A stretch of DNA of 64,000 nucleotides from Carnegiea gigantea (Eukaryota; Streptophyta; Magnoliopsida; Caryophyllales; Cactaceae): the NCBI GenBank assembly GCA_029747015.1, contig JAKOGI010000535.1, positions 415,001 to 479,000 of the forward strand, in the 5' to 3' direction. A program made the position numbers and the translations under genes. The notes under the pieces are model-generated. The model worked only from the letters and a program-made list of their open reading frames with translations. It was not told where the DNA came from and did no database searches. Below, in pieces: positions 23,001 to 34,644 of this stretch; the stretch's first letter is position 1; the number at the start of each line of letters is the position of its first letter.

Positions 23001-25084
23001 GGATTAAATTTTATACTTTTAATTTTACATAGGAGTAGAACTTTCAAATTTTTCTATCTCTATCATTGTTACCTTAGTCTTTATATCTATAGTATTATCT
23101 ATGATAAAGTTTTTAAAATATCCCTTACTGGGTAACCTCCTTTTTCATGTCTATTTTTATTTTAAGAGATATAAAGTTTTTGGCAAATTCATCTTTTAGG
23201 CTTACATAATATCCCTGTGATAATTTGATTGTTAAATTTGGTATGCCTAATATTATCGAGAAAAGCATAGAGCTCAATATATTTGCCATAATATTATAAT
23301 GGTGTAATTTGAAGTTGGACATTTGTAACATGGATATATGTATATTGTCTATCCTTATTATGCTTAAGGAGATTTTCCAATTATGAAGATTGAATTCTTT
23401 CACATCATATTCATATTCTTTTATCTCTAAATCCTCTTCCATCATTTTGCATACATATTTACTTTTTAGTTGAAAGATGAATGTTTTATAGATTATATCT
23501 TTCAGAATTATAGGAAGGACTCAATCTCCTTTGACGTCTTCATTCTCATTATCTACTGCAAATTCTTCTCCTTGACGATCACCAAGACTAATTGAGCTAC
23601 TTTCTATCATATGACTAGTTTCTTTATATTAATTGTCTATTATTATTTCAACAATTCATTTGTTGTTTTTTAGACTAGATTTAATGCTTCTTCTTCACTA
23701 AGCTCAAAATAGTATAAATTTCCCAATATTTCTATAAGCTTATTGTTCTTCCTATTCTTGCATGCTTTTGCATAATGACCTACTTCTCTCCATTTACAAC
23801 ACTTAAAGCTATTTTTCATGTAGGACAATAAGCTATTTTCCTAAAAAATCTATTCTTTTAGAGACTAGGCTTGTTATAATACTTTCTTTCATGTTTTCTC
23901 CCCTTTTCTTGTTAAAGCTCTTTTTTAAAAAAAATATTTTGTTTCCCTCTCTTCTTAGGTTCATTTTCCCACTGACGACAAGTACCCAAATAGGCTAGAA
24001 ATTGTTTCTTCATTTTATTCTATTTTTAGAGATCAAGACATTGATCATTTATCTATTTTCTTAAATAAGAGATTCTAGTTCTAAGTATGTCAATGACATC
24101 TGTTTTTCAGGCTATGTAATATATTTTTCATTGATTATGGAGATGGTAATTTATCATAAAACATACCAATTTTGTAATAATATTGACTAAGTTCAGTAAT
24201 ATAATTTCTAGATATCTCATGTCACACAACTCTATGTTACTAATCTTTCTTTGCCATTCACTTGCTTTTTTTTTGAGAATCAAGATTAGTCATAATAAAT
24301 TAAATTTCAATTTCTTTATATAATGTTTTGAAAATAGCAGCTGGTGTTTACATCATTCTTAATACATTTTTACCTGACTCATCTAACGAGTCATACCAAT
24401 TAGCTATAGTGTTAGAAAAACTATGTTCGATATAGTTTAAAAAATTTCCATTAGACCACGTGGTATTCAAGTTCAGGACTCTATTCATACCCTTTTTCGA
24501 TGTTCAAATATTTTTTGTATCACAAGCTCCATCGATGTTTAAGATGTATCACTAGTCAGTAATAATATTTCTGTTTAACTAATTGGGGTGAGACTAATCG
24601 GGGTAAGACTACTTTCTTCAAAGGATGTAGTTTTTCTTGGGATGAGCCCAAAGGAAAAATTTGTTGTATGTTCTGTTGGAACGTACTTAGGTCTCACGAA
24701 GTGGGTATTTCTTCTGGATGATCACCAAACTCATCAGTTTTCGGAATAGCATTATTAACTAAATTAGATTCAATTTCATCTATCTTAAGTTCTTCTCTAA
24801 TCTCATTAATTTCAACGTCAGTAACTATTATACCATATTTTTTTTTTATCAGTTTCTTGTGATTTACTATAGAGGAAGAACATTTACATCTTCTAGTTTA
24901 ATCAAGTTCATTTGTTGATATATTTCTTCTCCTAAGTGGACATTATTTGTCTCTTTATTATCATCAAACAGTACTTCTTGCTTGTCTACTATTGCACCGC
25001 CATGATTTTGTTTGATTCTTCTGGAATTTTCTTTTTATCAAACACTTTTCGTAACTCCTCTAGATTGTACTGCTTATACTTCAT
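20095..25084 (-). pseudogene. Viral polyprotein of copy C (heavily decayed)
   Basis: Inferred start ATG 25082-25084, reading MKYKQYNLEEL as a diverged form of the copy A start. Zinc knuckle at 23760-23801. Movement-protein remnant in 23125-23445, frameshifted. Protease Asp-Ser-Gly at 22542-22550. The RT active site at 21549-21560 reads YIND instead of YIDD. RNase H traces are at about 20990-21130, and the C-terminal extension runs from about 20800 to 20095, including the open stretch 20524-20745. Confidence 0.75.
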
Positions 25085-25461
25085 CGACTTCTTCTGTTTC
25101 TGCCTTTTTCGATGATATTTCCGTGGAGTTTTCTCATACTTCTGTTTCAATTTTTATGTCTTAGAAATGAAGTGAATTTTTGTTTTTTAGGTTTTGGAAA
25201 GGATATTTATATTGGAATGGAATACTTATATCTAAATTAGACTTTCCACTATGTCTGATTTTGTTAATTAAAAAAAGATGAATTACAAACAATTCTTCTT
25301 TCTGTCCTTAAATGTAGTCTTAATTTTTGCTAATTTCACTTTTAGGTCTAACATTATGTCAGTAATATAGTTTAATTGGGGTTTACTGAAGTGGATCCTT
25401 CTGGAGTGTGCATAGTACGTGAATAATTATGAGCAGGACAACCAGATGATGATTCAAGCAT
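25080..25461 (-). pseudogene. Coiled-coil ORF remnant of copy C
   Basis: The ATG at 25459-25461 is followed by a diverged form of the N-terminus seen in A and B. The reading frame is soon lost. ATG and primer site are 68 bp apart, as in the other copies. Confidence 0.45.
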
Positions 25462-25529
25462 TAAACACAGTTAATTAACTTAATTAATTACTAATTAGCT
25501 TAATTATCTTAATTTTTTTTGTTTAAATG

Positions 25530-25541
25530 GCTCTGATACTA
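25530..25541 (-). promoter_or_regulatory. Degenerate tRNA-Met primer binding site, copy C
   Basis: Minus strand TAGTATCAGAGC, one base off the consensus, at the expected place. Confidence 0.7.
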
Positions 25542-25650
25542 GATGAAAGAGAGCTTCAAGTAGTACTGATGAGAAGAATATCACATGCACAATTAAAAAT
25601 TTAAAAGTAAGTTTCTAAGAATTGAGGTTAACGATAAAAATTTTAAAAAC

Positions 25651-27424
25651 TTGGGTACTTAAAAAGTCAAGTTTGATCGCTTTTGGTTCCAGTAAATATT
25701 AGGGAAAATTTGGATGGACCTCAAAATATTTACGCAAACTAGCCAGTTCAAACAAATATTAACCTATATCTAGATGGTTGGTGATGTAATTTATTGCAGC
25801 CCTCTGAAAGCTCTTCTTTTAAGCTAACGCACATATATATGACTACAACAATACAAATTTGTTTGATGCAAAATAACTAGTAGATTATGGTCTATAAAAA
25901 TATTAGCCATAGAAAAATGTAAGGTGTCGAAGAATCAAACTCTCTACGAATGTGCTACATTTGACAATTGTCATGGCTTCTGAGTTAATGCCTACCCTCC
26001 AGTTCCTTTTTTTGGGGGTCTTAAATCATTCATTTCACTAGAGTCGCGGTATAGTTGACCCAATAAGGGATTGAGTTCTTCCATCATATATTTTTTCCAT
26101 ACATAAGACCCGAACCCGAAACCTTGCCTAAGAGGAACACGTACCAAACCACTTGAACCAATCTGTGTTAGTGCTGTCCCGCTCTTTTTAATTACAAACT
26201 TTAACCTTTGTTAGTCTTGATTATCTGTGGAAAAAGCTAAGGCACCGAAGAATCAAGCTATTTATAAACGTGCTACATTTGAATTGTCATGACGTGATGC
26301 CTCCCCCTCTACCTCGGGCTTTTTTTAAATACAAACTTTAACCTTTATTTTTCTTGATTAGTATACCAAAGCAGTGTTGGAAATAAGATCAATACAACTA
26401 TAAGAACAACAATAGAAATTGTAAAGTTTAGATGTTGAACCAAATTGCGGCCTGGGCATTCAAATCATTAGGATAAAAACCAATGCAGTGTTTTCCACCA
26501 AATGTAAAGCACATCGTAGGCAGATAGTTTTCAAACTACGCAAAACTACCATTTGTTGCGCATTCGATAGAAAAGCAGGTAGGAGATCATCATACTAGTG
26601 GGAGGACAGTAAGTTAGAAAACGAGAGAGGCATAGACAGAAAATTAGAAAGGCATCAAATAAAATTTGAGGGCAGAATTTAAGGCGCATCAAACTATTAG
26701 CAAAGAATTTCATAAAATAGCAGTAAATCCAATTATTTTCAGCAAAACTTGAGCATTATGTGAAATTGATTTGAAAGAATAAAATAAGTTAAACAAAACT
26801 GGTTACAAATAATAATAACATTGATCACACTCTACTATGCCCTACGCTCGTCATAAGCCTGACTTGGCCAACACTGTTCGGCCAAAAATTGTGACACTGT
26901 CATTCCCTTATTCACCTAATTTTGGCTTGCAGTAATCGTTAAGTTTTGTATTTTATTTGGTTTTATTTACTTTTGTTTAAAATGAGAAAAATATAAATAT
27001 AATATCACGTGACATTGTTCAGTTCCCTTGTTCTTTTTAGGGTTGAAGCAAAAAGGAGGGAAATTGGACAATTGAAGTTCGACCCAACTCAAAGCCCTTT
27101 TTCTTTCTCCCTCACATGACTAATAGCAGTTCTTTTTATTTTTCTCTTTCTTCATCTTTTCTACTTGTCATGCATAAAGATTAGAATTCCCAACCGCCTG
27201 TCTTTAATTTTCTCTCAGTTTGCTCATCCACGTTCATCAATTAACACCACACGTCCCCTAACTCTCTATCATATTTTTCTCTCTCCTCCTTCATCCATCA
27301 TCAAGTTAGCCATTACTTTCACCATCGTCACCATCTTTAATTATACTATTACTCATTAGCATCATATTTCTCACTTCAGCAATTGGGCAGCGAGGAGTTC
27401 AATTTGGTAGTTGTAAGATGTAGG
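25651..27424. other. Unassigned DNA with a local duplication and an LTR-like start
   Basis: No real gene seen. Segments at 25920-26000 and 26240-26313 are about 75% alike, and 26189-26236 resembles 26323-26374. From about 26935 a stretch starting tcgttaagttttgtatttt, then a CT-rich part, resembles the beginning of the LTR at 36117 and may be a fragment of that family, cut at 27425 by the gypsy element. Confidence 0.3.
26030..26178 (-). mobile_element. Possible tRNA-derived SINE
   Basis: On the minus strand an A-box-like TGGTTCAAGTGGT (26148-26160) is followed by a B-box-like GGTTCGGGTCT (26106-26116), the internal polymerase III promoter layout of plant SINEs. The tail and target duplications are not clear. 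It lies within a locally duplicated region. Confidence 0.35.
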
Positions 27425-27713
27425 TGATATAGGCTAAATATATTACAGATTTTATTACAGTTTTTCCTTTTATTTTTGTAAGCGAAACGCAATGCTGAGT
27501 TGGCAAAGTTAGTTATTTTGGAGTGGACCTTATGCCAGCTATATCACGAGTAGTTGAGGAAGGAAATGAATATTGAGAATTTTTCCCAATCCTTCTCTCT
27601 CCTTCTCTGTCCCCCTCTCTCCATTCTGTTAACCTTCACTCCATTTACACAGCTGTAGTGATTTATCGAGGTTCTAGAACCATAAAACTTGGTGACCTCT
27701 TGGATCGTTATCA
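27425..27713 (+). repeat. 5' LTR of the Reina-like element
   Basis: Starts TGATATAGGCTAAATATATT and ends ...TTATCA one base before the primer site. The start recurs at 31778 after a polypurine tract and, inverted, at 28116. Confidence 0.8.
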
Positions 27714-27714
27714 T

Positions 27715-27726
27715 TGGTATCAGAGC
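27715..27726 (+). promoter_or_regulatory. tRNA-Met primer binding site of the Reina-like element
   Basis: Perfect TGGTATCAGAGC one base after the LTR. Confidence 0.85.
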
Positions 27727-27779
27727 TACATCGGTTCCTGGGTATATATCACATTGGCTCAAACTCGTCAGAAAACCAC

Positions 27780-27874
27780 CATGGAAGACGTAGTGAAGGT
27801 TAATAGAATAGAGAGAGAGGGACAGAGATGGAGAAAACTGCCATGGAAGATGCAGTGACGGTTAATAAAATAGT

Positions 27875-27920
<46 letters not shown>

Positions 27921-28116
27921 CAGAGAAGGACAGATAAGGATTGGGAAAAATTCTCATTATTCCTTTCCTTCCTTCGCTACTCATGACATAGCTGGCATAA
28001 GGTCCACATTCCTCGCCCAAAATAACTAACTTTGCGAGCTCAGCACTGCCTTTTGGTTACCAAAAAAAAAAGGGGAAAAACTCTAATAAAATCTGTGATA
28101 TGTTTAGCCTATATCA
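27780..28116 (-). repeat. Extra inverted LTR copy with its own polypurine tract
   Basis: The minus strand from 28116 reads TGATATAGGCTAAACATATC and follows the 5' LTR for most of its length. It is preceded on that strand by a polypurine-like GAGGGGAGTAT (28117-28127). The left limit is blurred by a duplicated gag-start-like segment (27780-27835 against 27835-27880) and a GA microsatellite. Confidence 0.7.
27879..27917. repeat. (GA)n microsatellite
   Basis: About 39 bp of uninterrupted GA inside the inverted LTR; the corresponding part of the 5' LTR has only a short CT-rich stretch, so it expanded after duplication. Confidence 0.9.
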
Positions 28117-28129
28117 ATACTCCCCTCTT

Positions 28130-28595
28130 TTTTACAGAAACCTACTAAGTTCATCCCAGCTGCCACAAGAGCTGAGAAAATGGCCAAGGGCCTGTGTTAT
28201 TACTATGACCAACCTTTTGACAAAGGACACACGAGTGGAAGCAACACCACTCAACTTTTTCTTGTTGAGGTACCAGGAGAAGATGAGCATGCTTATCCAG
28301 ACACAAATGAATTTTCTAGGGAAATTGAGTTTGATTCAGGGAAGGTGGAGCCACAGCTATCCATGAATGCTATGAATGGAGGCTCAGGATTCCATACCAT
28401 GAGGATAAATTGACAAACGAAGGGAAGAAAACAGTACATATCCTCATAGACTTGGGTCGTACCCACAATTTTTTGGATGTGAACCTAGCAAAGAGGGTAG
28501 GTTGCAAAATGGAACCTATAGCTTTGCAACCAGTTACCATAGCTGATGGTAATCAGCTTCGGTGCCAATATATTTATAGGAATTTTACTTGGTAA
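28130..28595 (+). pseudogene. Gag end and retropepsin of the Reina-like element
   Basis: The open stretch 28180-28413 starts in a zinc-knuckle remnant (CYYYDQPFDKGH, where the second Cys has become Tyr). 28410-28595 carries the protease motif as ILIDLGRTHNFLD, so the catalytic Asp remains but the usual Asp-Ser-Gly is now Asp-Leu-Gly. A stop ends the frame. Confidence 0.7.
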
Positions 28596-28939
28596 ATGCA
28601 TGGGACTGACTTTGTATCAGACATGCTCCTAATACCTTTATAGGGGTGTGACTTGGTACTTGGCATTCAGTGGCTGGCTACTTTGGCAACAATAAAGTGG
28701 AATTTCCAAAATTTAAAAATGAAATTTCACTTTAATGGTAGAAACTATATCTTGAGAGGCTTGAAACCAGAAAAGGTCCATATGATTACTCAGGAATAGC
28801 TACTTAAAGCTCTTATGAAGGCAGCTCATTTATGTATGCTGCAACTAACTCCCATGAAATCCACTAGCTGTTACTTCTTGGGAGCAGCAAAAGCTTTACC
28901 TGTACCCCCTAAGTTATAGCCTTTGCTTGATCACTACCA

Positions 28940-30250
28940 AGACATTTTCTAGGCGCCCCACGTGCTTCCACCCTCTACAGGCTATTTTGATCATAAAATA
29001 CCACTAAAGGAGGGGGCATCACCCATCAACATCAGACCATATAGATACCCTTTGAGAAACAAGGATATCATTAAGCAAATCATACAAGAAATGATGGATA
29101 AAGGGGTGATTCAGCGGAGCTCCAGCCCGTTTGCTTCTCCAGTGGTATTGGTTAGTAAGAAAGATGGCTCTTAGAGACCCTGTGTGGACTATAGGGAACT
29201 GAATATACCATAAAAGATAAATTCCTTATCCCCATCATTGAGGAGCTGATTGATGAATTTATTGGCTTTGCCATTTATGCCAAACTAAAGTTGAGGTCAA
29301 GATATCACCAGGTGAGAATGCATCAGGATGATGTGATTAATATTGCATTCAAGACATATTCAGGCCATTATGAATTCTTGGTTATACCATGTGGCTTAAT
29401 TAATTCCCCAATAACTTTTGAGAGCCTTATAAACTTTGTTTTAAAAGAATACTTATGGAAAGTTATCCCTGTGCTCTTTGATGATGTATTAGTATACATA
29501 CCTTGCTGGGAATCTCACCTTTCATACCTGCAAAAAGTATTGCAAACCATGAGGGAGAATATCCTGTATGCTAAGCTCAGTAAGTGCCACTTTGCCATTT
29601 TTAAAGTGGAGTATTTGGGACACTACATTTCGAGAAAGGGGTAGAAACTGATCCCAAAAAGATTGACACAATTCTAACCACTTTCAAAGCGTCAAAAGGA
29701 TCTTAGGAGTTTCCTTGGCCTTACAAGTTATTGCAGGAGATTCATAAAAGGGTATGCCCTTATTTGCAGGCCCTTAACAAATCTGCTAAGGAAAAATGGG
29801 TTTAATTGGCATGAAGAAGCTACTGCAGCCTTCAATGCACTAAAGCTAGCCATGACTACAACTCCTATCCTAACTCTCCCTGACTTCGACTTATCATTTG
29901 AAGTAGAAACTTATACATCCAGCACAAGCATTGGGGCAGTTTTACACCAAAACAAACACCCAATAGCTTTCATTAGCAAGAAATTAGGACCAAAATGGGC
30001 ATCACTATCAGTGTATGAAAAGAGAGCTAGTAGCCATCATGTTAGCTATTCAAAAATAGGAGCAATATCTCATGGGAAGGCCTTTTATTATCAAGATAGA
30101 TTACAAGAATCTAAAGCACCTTTTGGAACAAAAGATCTCCACTCCATTCTAGTAGTTTCGGCTGTCCAAGTTATGGGTTTTGATTCTAAAATTTAGGAAT
30201 TAAAGTGGGGCTGAAAACTTGGTGGCTGATGCACTGTCAACGGTCTCAGG
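28940..30250 (+). pseudogene. Reverse transcriptase and RNase H of the Reina-like element
   Basis: 28962-29174 holds the RT N-terminus (IRPYRYP and VIQRSSSPFASPVVLVSKKDG). 29291-29644 continues with YHQVRMHQDD and the active site as FDDVLVY. 29690-29830 has the FLGLTSYCRRFI segment. 29852-30196 is RNase H, with ETYTS where ETDAS is expected, so a catalytic Asp is lost. Several stops separate these parts. Confidence 0.8.
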
Positions 30251-30439
30251 AACTGAAATCCTACTTATGGCCCTCTCTGTGATCCAATCTGATCTACTAT
30301 CTCTCATTGAGCAGACTTGGTAATCTGACCCCACATTGTAAGTGATTATGCAGAAAAGCAACTTAACCCTAATACTTTTGTAAAGTATCAATTACTTAAT
30401 GGCCAATTGAGGAGGAATGACAAACTAGTAGTCGAAATG

Positions 30440-31755
30440 ACCCCACTTTGAAGAGCAAATTGTTACATTGGATATATAATTCTCCCACTGTTGGTCATTC
30501 ATGTAGGGATGCTACACTGAAGAGGCTACAACAACTTTTCTATTAGAAGGGGGTAAATAAGGAAGTCTAATAGTTTATTAGACAATGTGCTATATCCTAG
30601 GCTTGCAAATATGATACTTCAACTCAGCCTGGCTTACTCCAACCTCTCCCTATTCCAAAAGACGTTTGGGTTGACATTTTAATGGACTTTATAGAAGGGT
30701 TGCCAAAGTCAGAAGGAACAAGAAGGTATTTGGGTTGTGGTAGATAGACTGAGTAAGTATGCCCACTTCATAGCACTCTCTCACCCTTACTCAACCGAGG
30801 ATGTGGCTCAAGCTTACTTAGATAACATTTTTAAATTACATGGCCTACCAAGCATTATGGTAACTGATAAAGATGCCATTTTCCTTAATTCCTTTTGGTA
30901 ATCACTCTTCTCTATCCTAGGGGTGGATCTGCTCTTGGCTTCAACCTACCATCCTCAAATAGATGGCTAGATTGAAGTTTTAAATAGGTGCCTTGAAACC
31001 TATTTAAGATGCATGTGTATTCAGAGCCACCAAAAAAAAAAAAAAAAAAAAAAACTGGGCAAAATGGCTGGCCTTTATTGAATAGCAGTATGACACCACC
31101 TACCATTCAACCTCCCAAATAACCCTATATGAGATAGTTTACAACCAACCACCTCCTCTATATTTGCCCTATTTGCCAGAAGAGTCTCCTCACCCAACTA
31201 GGGACAGATCAATGGAAAAGAGTGAGATAATGATTAATGTTATAAAGACCAACTTGAAATGGGCTCAGAATCGAATAAAACAATTGGCTGATAGAGGCAG
31301 ATCTGACAGAGTCTTCCAAATTGGAGACAAGGTTCGGCTTAAACTACAAGCCTATAGGTAATCTAGTGTATAATATAGGAGCAACACCAAATTGGGTCCC
31401 AAGTACTTCGGTCCATTTTAGATTTTTGATAGAGTTGGGAAGGTTGTGTGTATTGCTTACACACTGAACCTGCCAGCATAAGCCCAAATCCACCCCACGG
31501 TGCATGTGTCTCAACTAAAATAGTTCAAGGGGGATCTCCCTTAACTCCTATACATCCCAGATGGGCTTTAAGGAAATCATACTAACCATCCGAGGGTTCC
31601 TGAAACGATTTTGGCTAGAAGATTGGTGAAGAGGCAAGGCAAGGCCGCTGTTCAGTTTCCTATCCAATGGTAAGGCCTTACTGTTGATCAAGCTACATGG
31701 GAATTTGCTGACACTTTTAGTGCCAAATATCCAGAGTTCCAGCCTTGAGGACAAG
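30440..31755 (+). pseudogene. Integrase with C-terminal chromodomain of the Reina-like element
   Basis: Traces in order: an HHCC-type zinc region (about 30450-30620), core motifs around [11 protein letters not shown] (about 30675), VTDKDAIFLNSFW (about 30860), and TYHPQIDG before the third acidic residue (about 30950). Then an open C-terminal part (31164-31361) and a chromodomain at about 31590-31745, with VKRQGKAAVQFPIQW and ATWEFADTF. A 23-base poly-A tract at 31032-31054 interrupts the core. Stops are frequent. Confidence 0.75.
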
Positions 31756-31761
31756 GCTCTC

Positions 31762-31825
31762 AAAAAGGGGGGAGTATTGATATAAGCTAAATATATTACA
31801 TATTTTATTATAGTTTTTCCTTTTA
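31762..31825 (+). repeat. Polypurine tract and truncated 3' LTR of the Reina-like element
   Basis: AAAAAGGGGGGAGTAT (31762-31777) precedes TGATATAAGCTAAATATATT at 31778. Identity to the 5' LTR stops at about 31825, after 48 bp, where DNA leading into caulimovirid D begins. Confidence 0.75.
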
Positions 31826-32271
31826 AGTGTATGTCCATATTTTATAGTGAGATACACAATGCATGAAGTTTGAGCAAATTTAGCAAATTATTTGAGGAAA
31901 TAATTTCCTAATAAAATATCATATCCTGAGTTATATTGTAATACTAAAGGAATATTAAGGATTTTATTTCTTTACATGATGGACACATTACTTTGTACAA
32001 GTTCTAAATAAGTAGTGGTAGGGTGAACACCTTTTATTTTAATTATTTGATTAGATGGGAGTTTTTCCTATTTTGGTAATAGAAAGTCCTAAAAAAATGT
32101 TACTTCTGTTCAAGTGTCTATTAGGATGTAGTTGTAATATCTAAATCTTTTACTGTTACATCAATATATGTAAGGATAAGAACGTAAAGTTCTTTCATAT
32201 TCTATCAAGAATTATTACTAAGGTGATTCGGGTCAATTTAATTTCATAAGTTGTAAATTGGTCTAAGAAAT

Positions 32272-32649
32272 TCAATCGTAATAAGATATGACAAAATTCA
32301 TTATTAATGGAATGATCAATATAACAACACATTCTAATGGAAATGAAGCAGGGGTTTTCATCATGATTTTAGATTTTTGGTTAAGAGTAGATCTTCTACT
32401 ATCATATTTCACAAAGTTATATTCAGTAGTAGAAATAACTGGAATATATAAGGGTATACAATAACATTGGGATGCTCCTATATGAATTACGATTTTGTTT
32501 TCCTTCCATGTTTGTCCAATAAAATATTCTAACTTTGCTTTGTAAGTTTTATTATTACTATTTGCCATTGTTATGCTTTTAGGTTGGAATCTAGGTATTC
32601 TTGTCATGCTAAAGCTTCTGGGTAGAGTTGTTTGATTAGCTATTCTCAT
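32272..32649 (-). pseudogene. Aspartic protease region of caulimovirid D
   Basis: 125 open codons. The segment HIGASQCYC (motif near 32471-32484) matches a caulimovirid protease active site, with Asp-Thr-Gly-Ala-Ser changed to His-Ile-Gly-Ala-Ser, so the catalytic Asp is absent. Placed after the movement domain, as in A-C. Confidence 0.55.
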
Positions 32650-32899
32650 TCCTTTTTCTATACAAGAAACTCTGGGTACTTCATAACTACTTGATGTTTC
32701 ATCCTCTTCTACTAATTGAAAGTCTGTTAATGCAAGTAACCTTACTTCTTATATTGGTGGTGAAATAATGGTGCTTACTGTTGAGTAGATCGGGTCAAAA
32801 GTTATTTTTCCTATCTATTGTACTCCTTGTATAGGGAAGTTGGTGTTAGAGAACATGCATAATCTTCTGTAATAAAAGGATAATGCATCATTTCTTGGT

Positions 32900-33260
32900 T
32901 GTAATTATATATCCGTTAAAAGTTTAAATTGTAAATTAAGAGTATCTTCAATATTTTTACTTTACAAAGTAACTGAGCAATTTGGATACCATTCAAAGAT
33001 TATTTTTTTTATGGATCAAGTTTCCTTACAAGGTTCCGAGATGACTATTTTTAACATTTTTAAATCTTTGATCATGTAGTGATAGAATGATGGGTGAATT
33101 AATACCTTCTTTAAAACATGCTTTTACTACAATTTGCATTCCTTCTAAATGCACATATTTAATCAAGTCTCGATCCTTTGATGGAATTTCATTTAAGAAT
33201 TTCTCAATTATATCTTGGGTCGTTAGTCTTAAATCTAATATTTCCTTGTAGATGTTGAAC
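32900..33260 (-). pseudogene. 30K-superfamily movement protein core of caulimovirid D
   Basis: The minus strand at about 33055-33190 reads KYVHLEGMQIVVKACFKEG and then INSPIILSLHDQRFKN, the typical movement-protein pattern with its conserved Asp. It is followed in a shifted frame by a YPNCSVTL-type segment near 32980. The family moves viral genomes through plasmodesmata. Frameshifts follow the core. Confidence 0.7.
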
Positions 33261-33655
33261 TTTAACTTGTTGTTCTGTAGTATACAACTTGAAATGTCGT
33301 ATTAGTTTTCTTGTTAATAGGTCACCTAAATATTTCATAAAATCCCTCGAATCTTTGAGAGATAGGTCTGTTGCCACTATTTTTGCATATTGTTTTTGAT
33401 TAAATGTAATTTCTCCTATATAGTTTTCGTTTTTTGTTTTTGTTCTTGTTATTGTATTTTATTTGTTGCTTCAATACTCATCTTCAGTGTCTAAATAACT
33501 TTTTGTTTCAAAGGTATCTGTGTCTTCTTCTGAACTAATAGATTCATAACAACTTGAGATAGCTTCTTGTATGTCATAATTTATAGACTAAAGTTCATCT
33601 TGATTTCGTCAAATTCTTCTGAAAAGACTTTTACTATATTGGCTTTTCTTTTCTT

Positions 33656-33703
33656 GCAATCTATACATTTATGTCCTATTTCTCTCTAATTCCAGCATTG
33701 ACA
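33656..33703 (-). pseudogene. Zinc knuckle of caulimovirid D coat region
   Basis: Minus strand gives CQCWN, a stop, then REIGHKCIDC. Spacing matches the caulimovirid CCHC nucleic-acid-binding knuckle, but the stop stands where the second zinc-binding Cys should be. Confidence 0.65.
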
Positions 33704-34372
33704 AGAAGTTGGTTTCTTGTTTCTTTTATGATATCTATTTTCTGGATTAACATTTTCTTGAGTTATGTTTTCATGTCTAAAATGGTCACTGCTATTTTTG
33801 GTTTATTAACCGAATTTTCAGTTTTTATTTTCTTTGGCTGTGAACTTTTCTTTTTAGAAAATTTTCTTTTTGGCAATTTTCTTTGTGAAGTTTTCTTTAT
33901 ACTAGGTTTATACTCTTACGATGTAAGGGTGTGAGCTAAATATTTTTTTAATATATTCTTAAGAGAATAGACCTTTTTTATTAAAAAAGCAAACAATAAA
34001 TTGATGCATTGTATTATTTTGTTGATGCAAAAGCAAAGCGAGTGTTCTTTAATTATTTTTCCTATTAATAAATACTTTTCTATTCTTGATTAATATCTAA
34101 TTGACATCTTTTGTTATATTTGCATCATTAAATCATATATTTTTATGATTAAATTTTATTATTAAATAATATGAAGGTATGTGAGAAGTTACCTTATTAA
34201 ATAGAGCTAATATTGTATTAAATTTACATCAATCCTACATTGCCTTTTCTTTTTATTTTGAACCTCATGTAGCATCCTATGTTGCATTAAGGTATCTCAC
34301 ATGACTATTCTCTCCTATGTGGCATCCTACATGGCAAGCTTATATCTCGCTCATACATGAGTTCAATCCAAC

Positions 34373-34481
<109 letters not shown>

Positions 34482-34644
34482 TTTTCCTTGGAGTTCTTTT
34501 CCTCCTCGGTCTGTGATTAGGATAATTTTCACATCCGTATTGTCCAGGTTCTTTAACATCTTCACAACATGAAGTTACTTCTTTGATGTATCATCTTCTA
34601 CTTTCTTGTAGGCAGAGTTGCATCATTTCTCTAGTTATTAAGGT

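Larger units (their letters stand above)
20095..25650 (-). mobile_element. Endogenous pararetrovirus copy C, most decayed
   Basis: Same order as copies A and B: leader remnant (to about 25650), primer site, coiled-coil ORF, polyprotein to the C-terminal extension. It breaks off at about 20095, before the acidic tail and promoter. Homology is plain but there are many more stops and indels, so it may be the oldest insertion or have come from an already divergent virus. Confidence 0.85.
27425..31825 (+). mobile_element. Chromodomain Ty3/gypsy element, Reina-like, decayed
   Basis: Plus-strand element: 5' LTR 27425-27713, primer site, gag, protease, RT, RNase H, integrase with chromodomain, polypurine tract, and the first 48 bp of the 3' LTR. 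Short LTRs (289 bp), total size near 4.4 kb and a C-terminal chromodomain point to the Reina clade of chromoviruses. An extra inverted LTR lies inside the gag region. Confidence 0.85.

Noticed and set aside
27544..27762. Minus-strand ORF across the 5' LTR and primer site
   Set aside because: It spans an LTR boundary and a primer site, so it cannot be a real gene.
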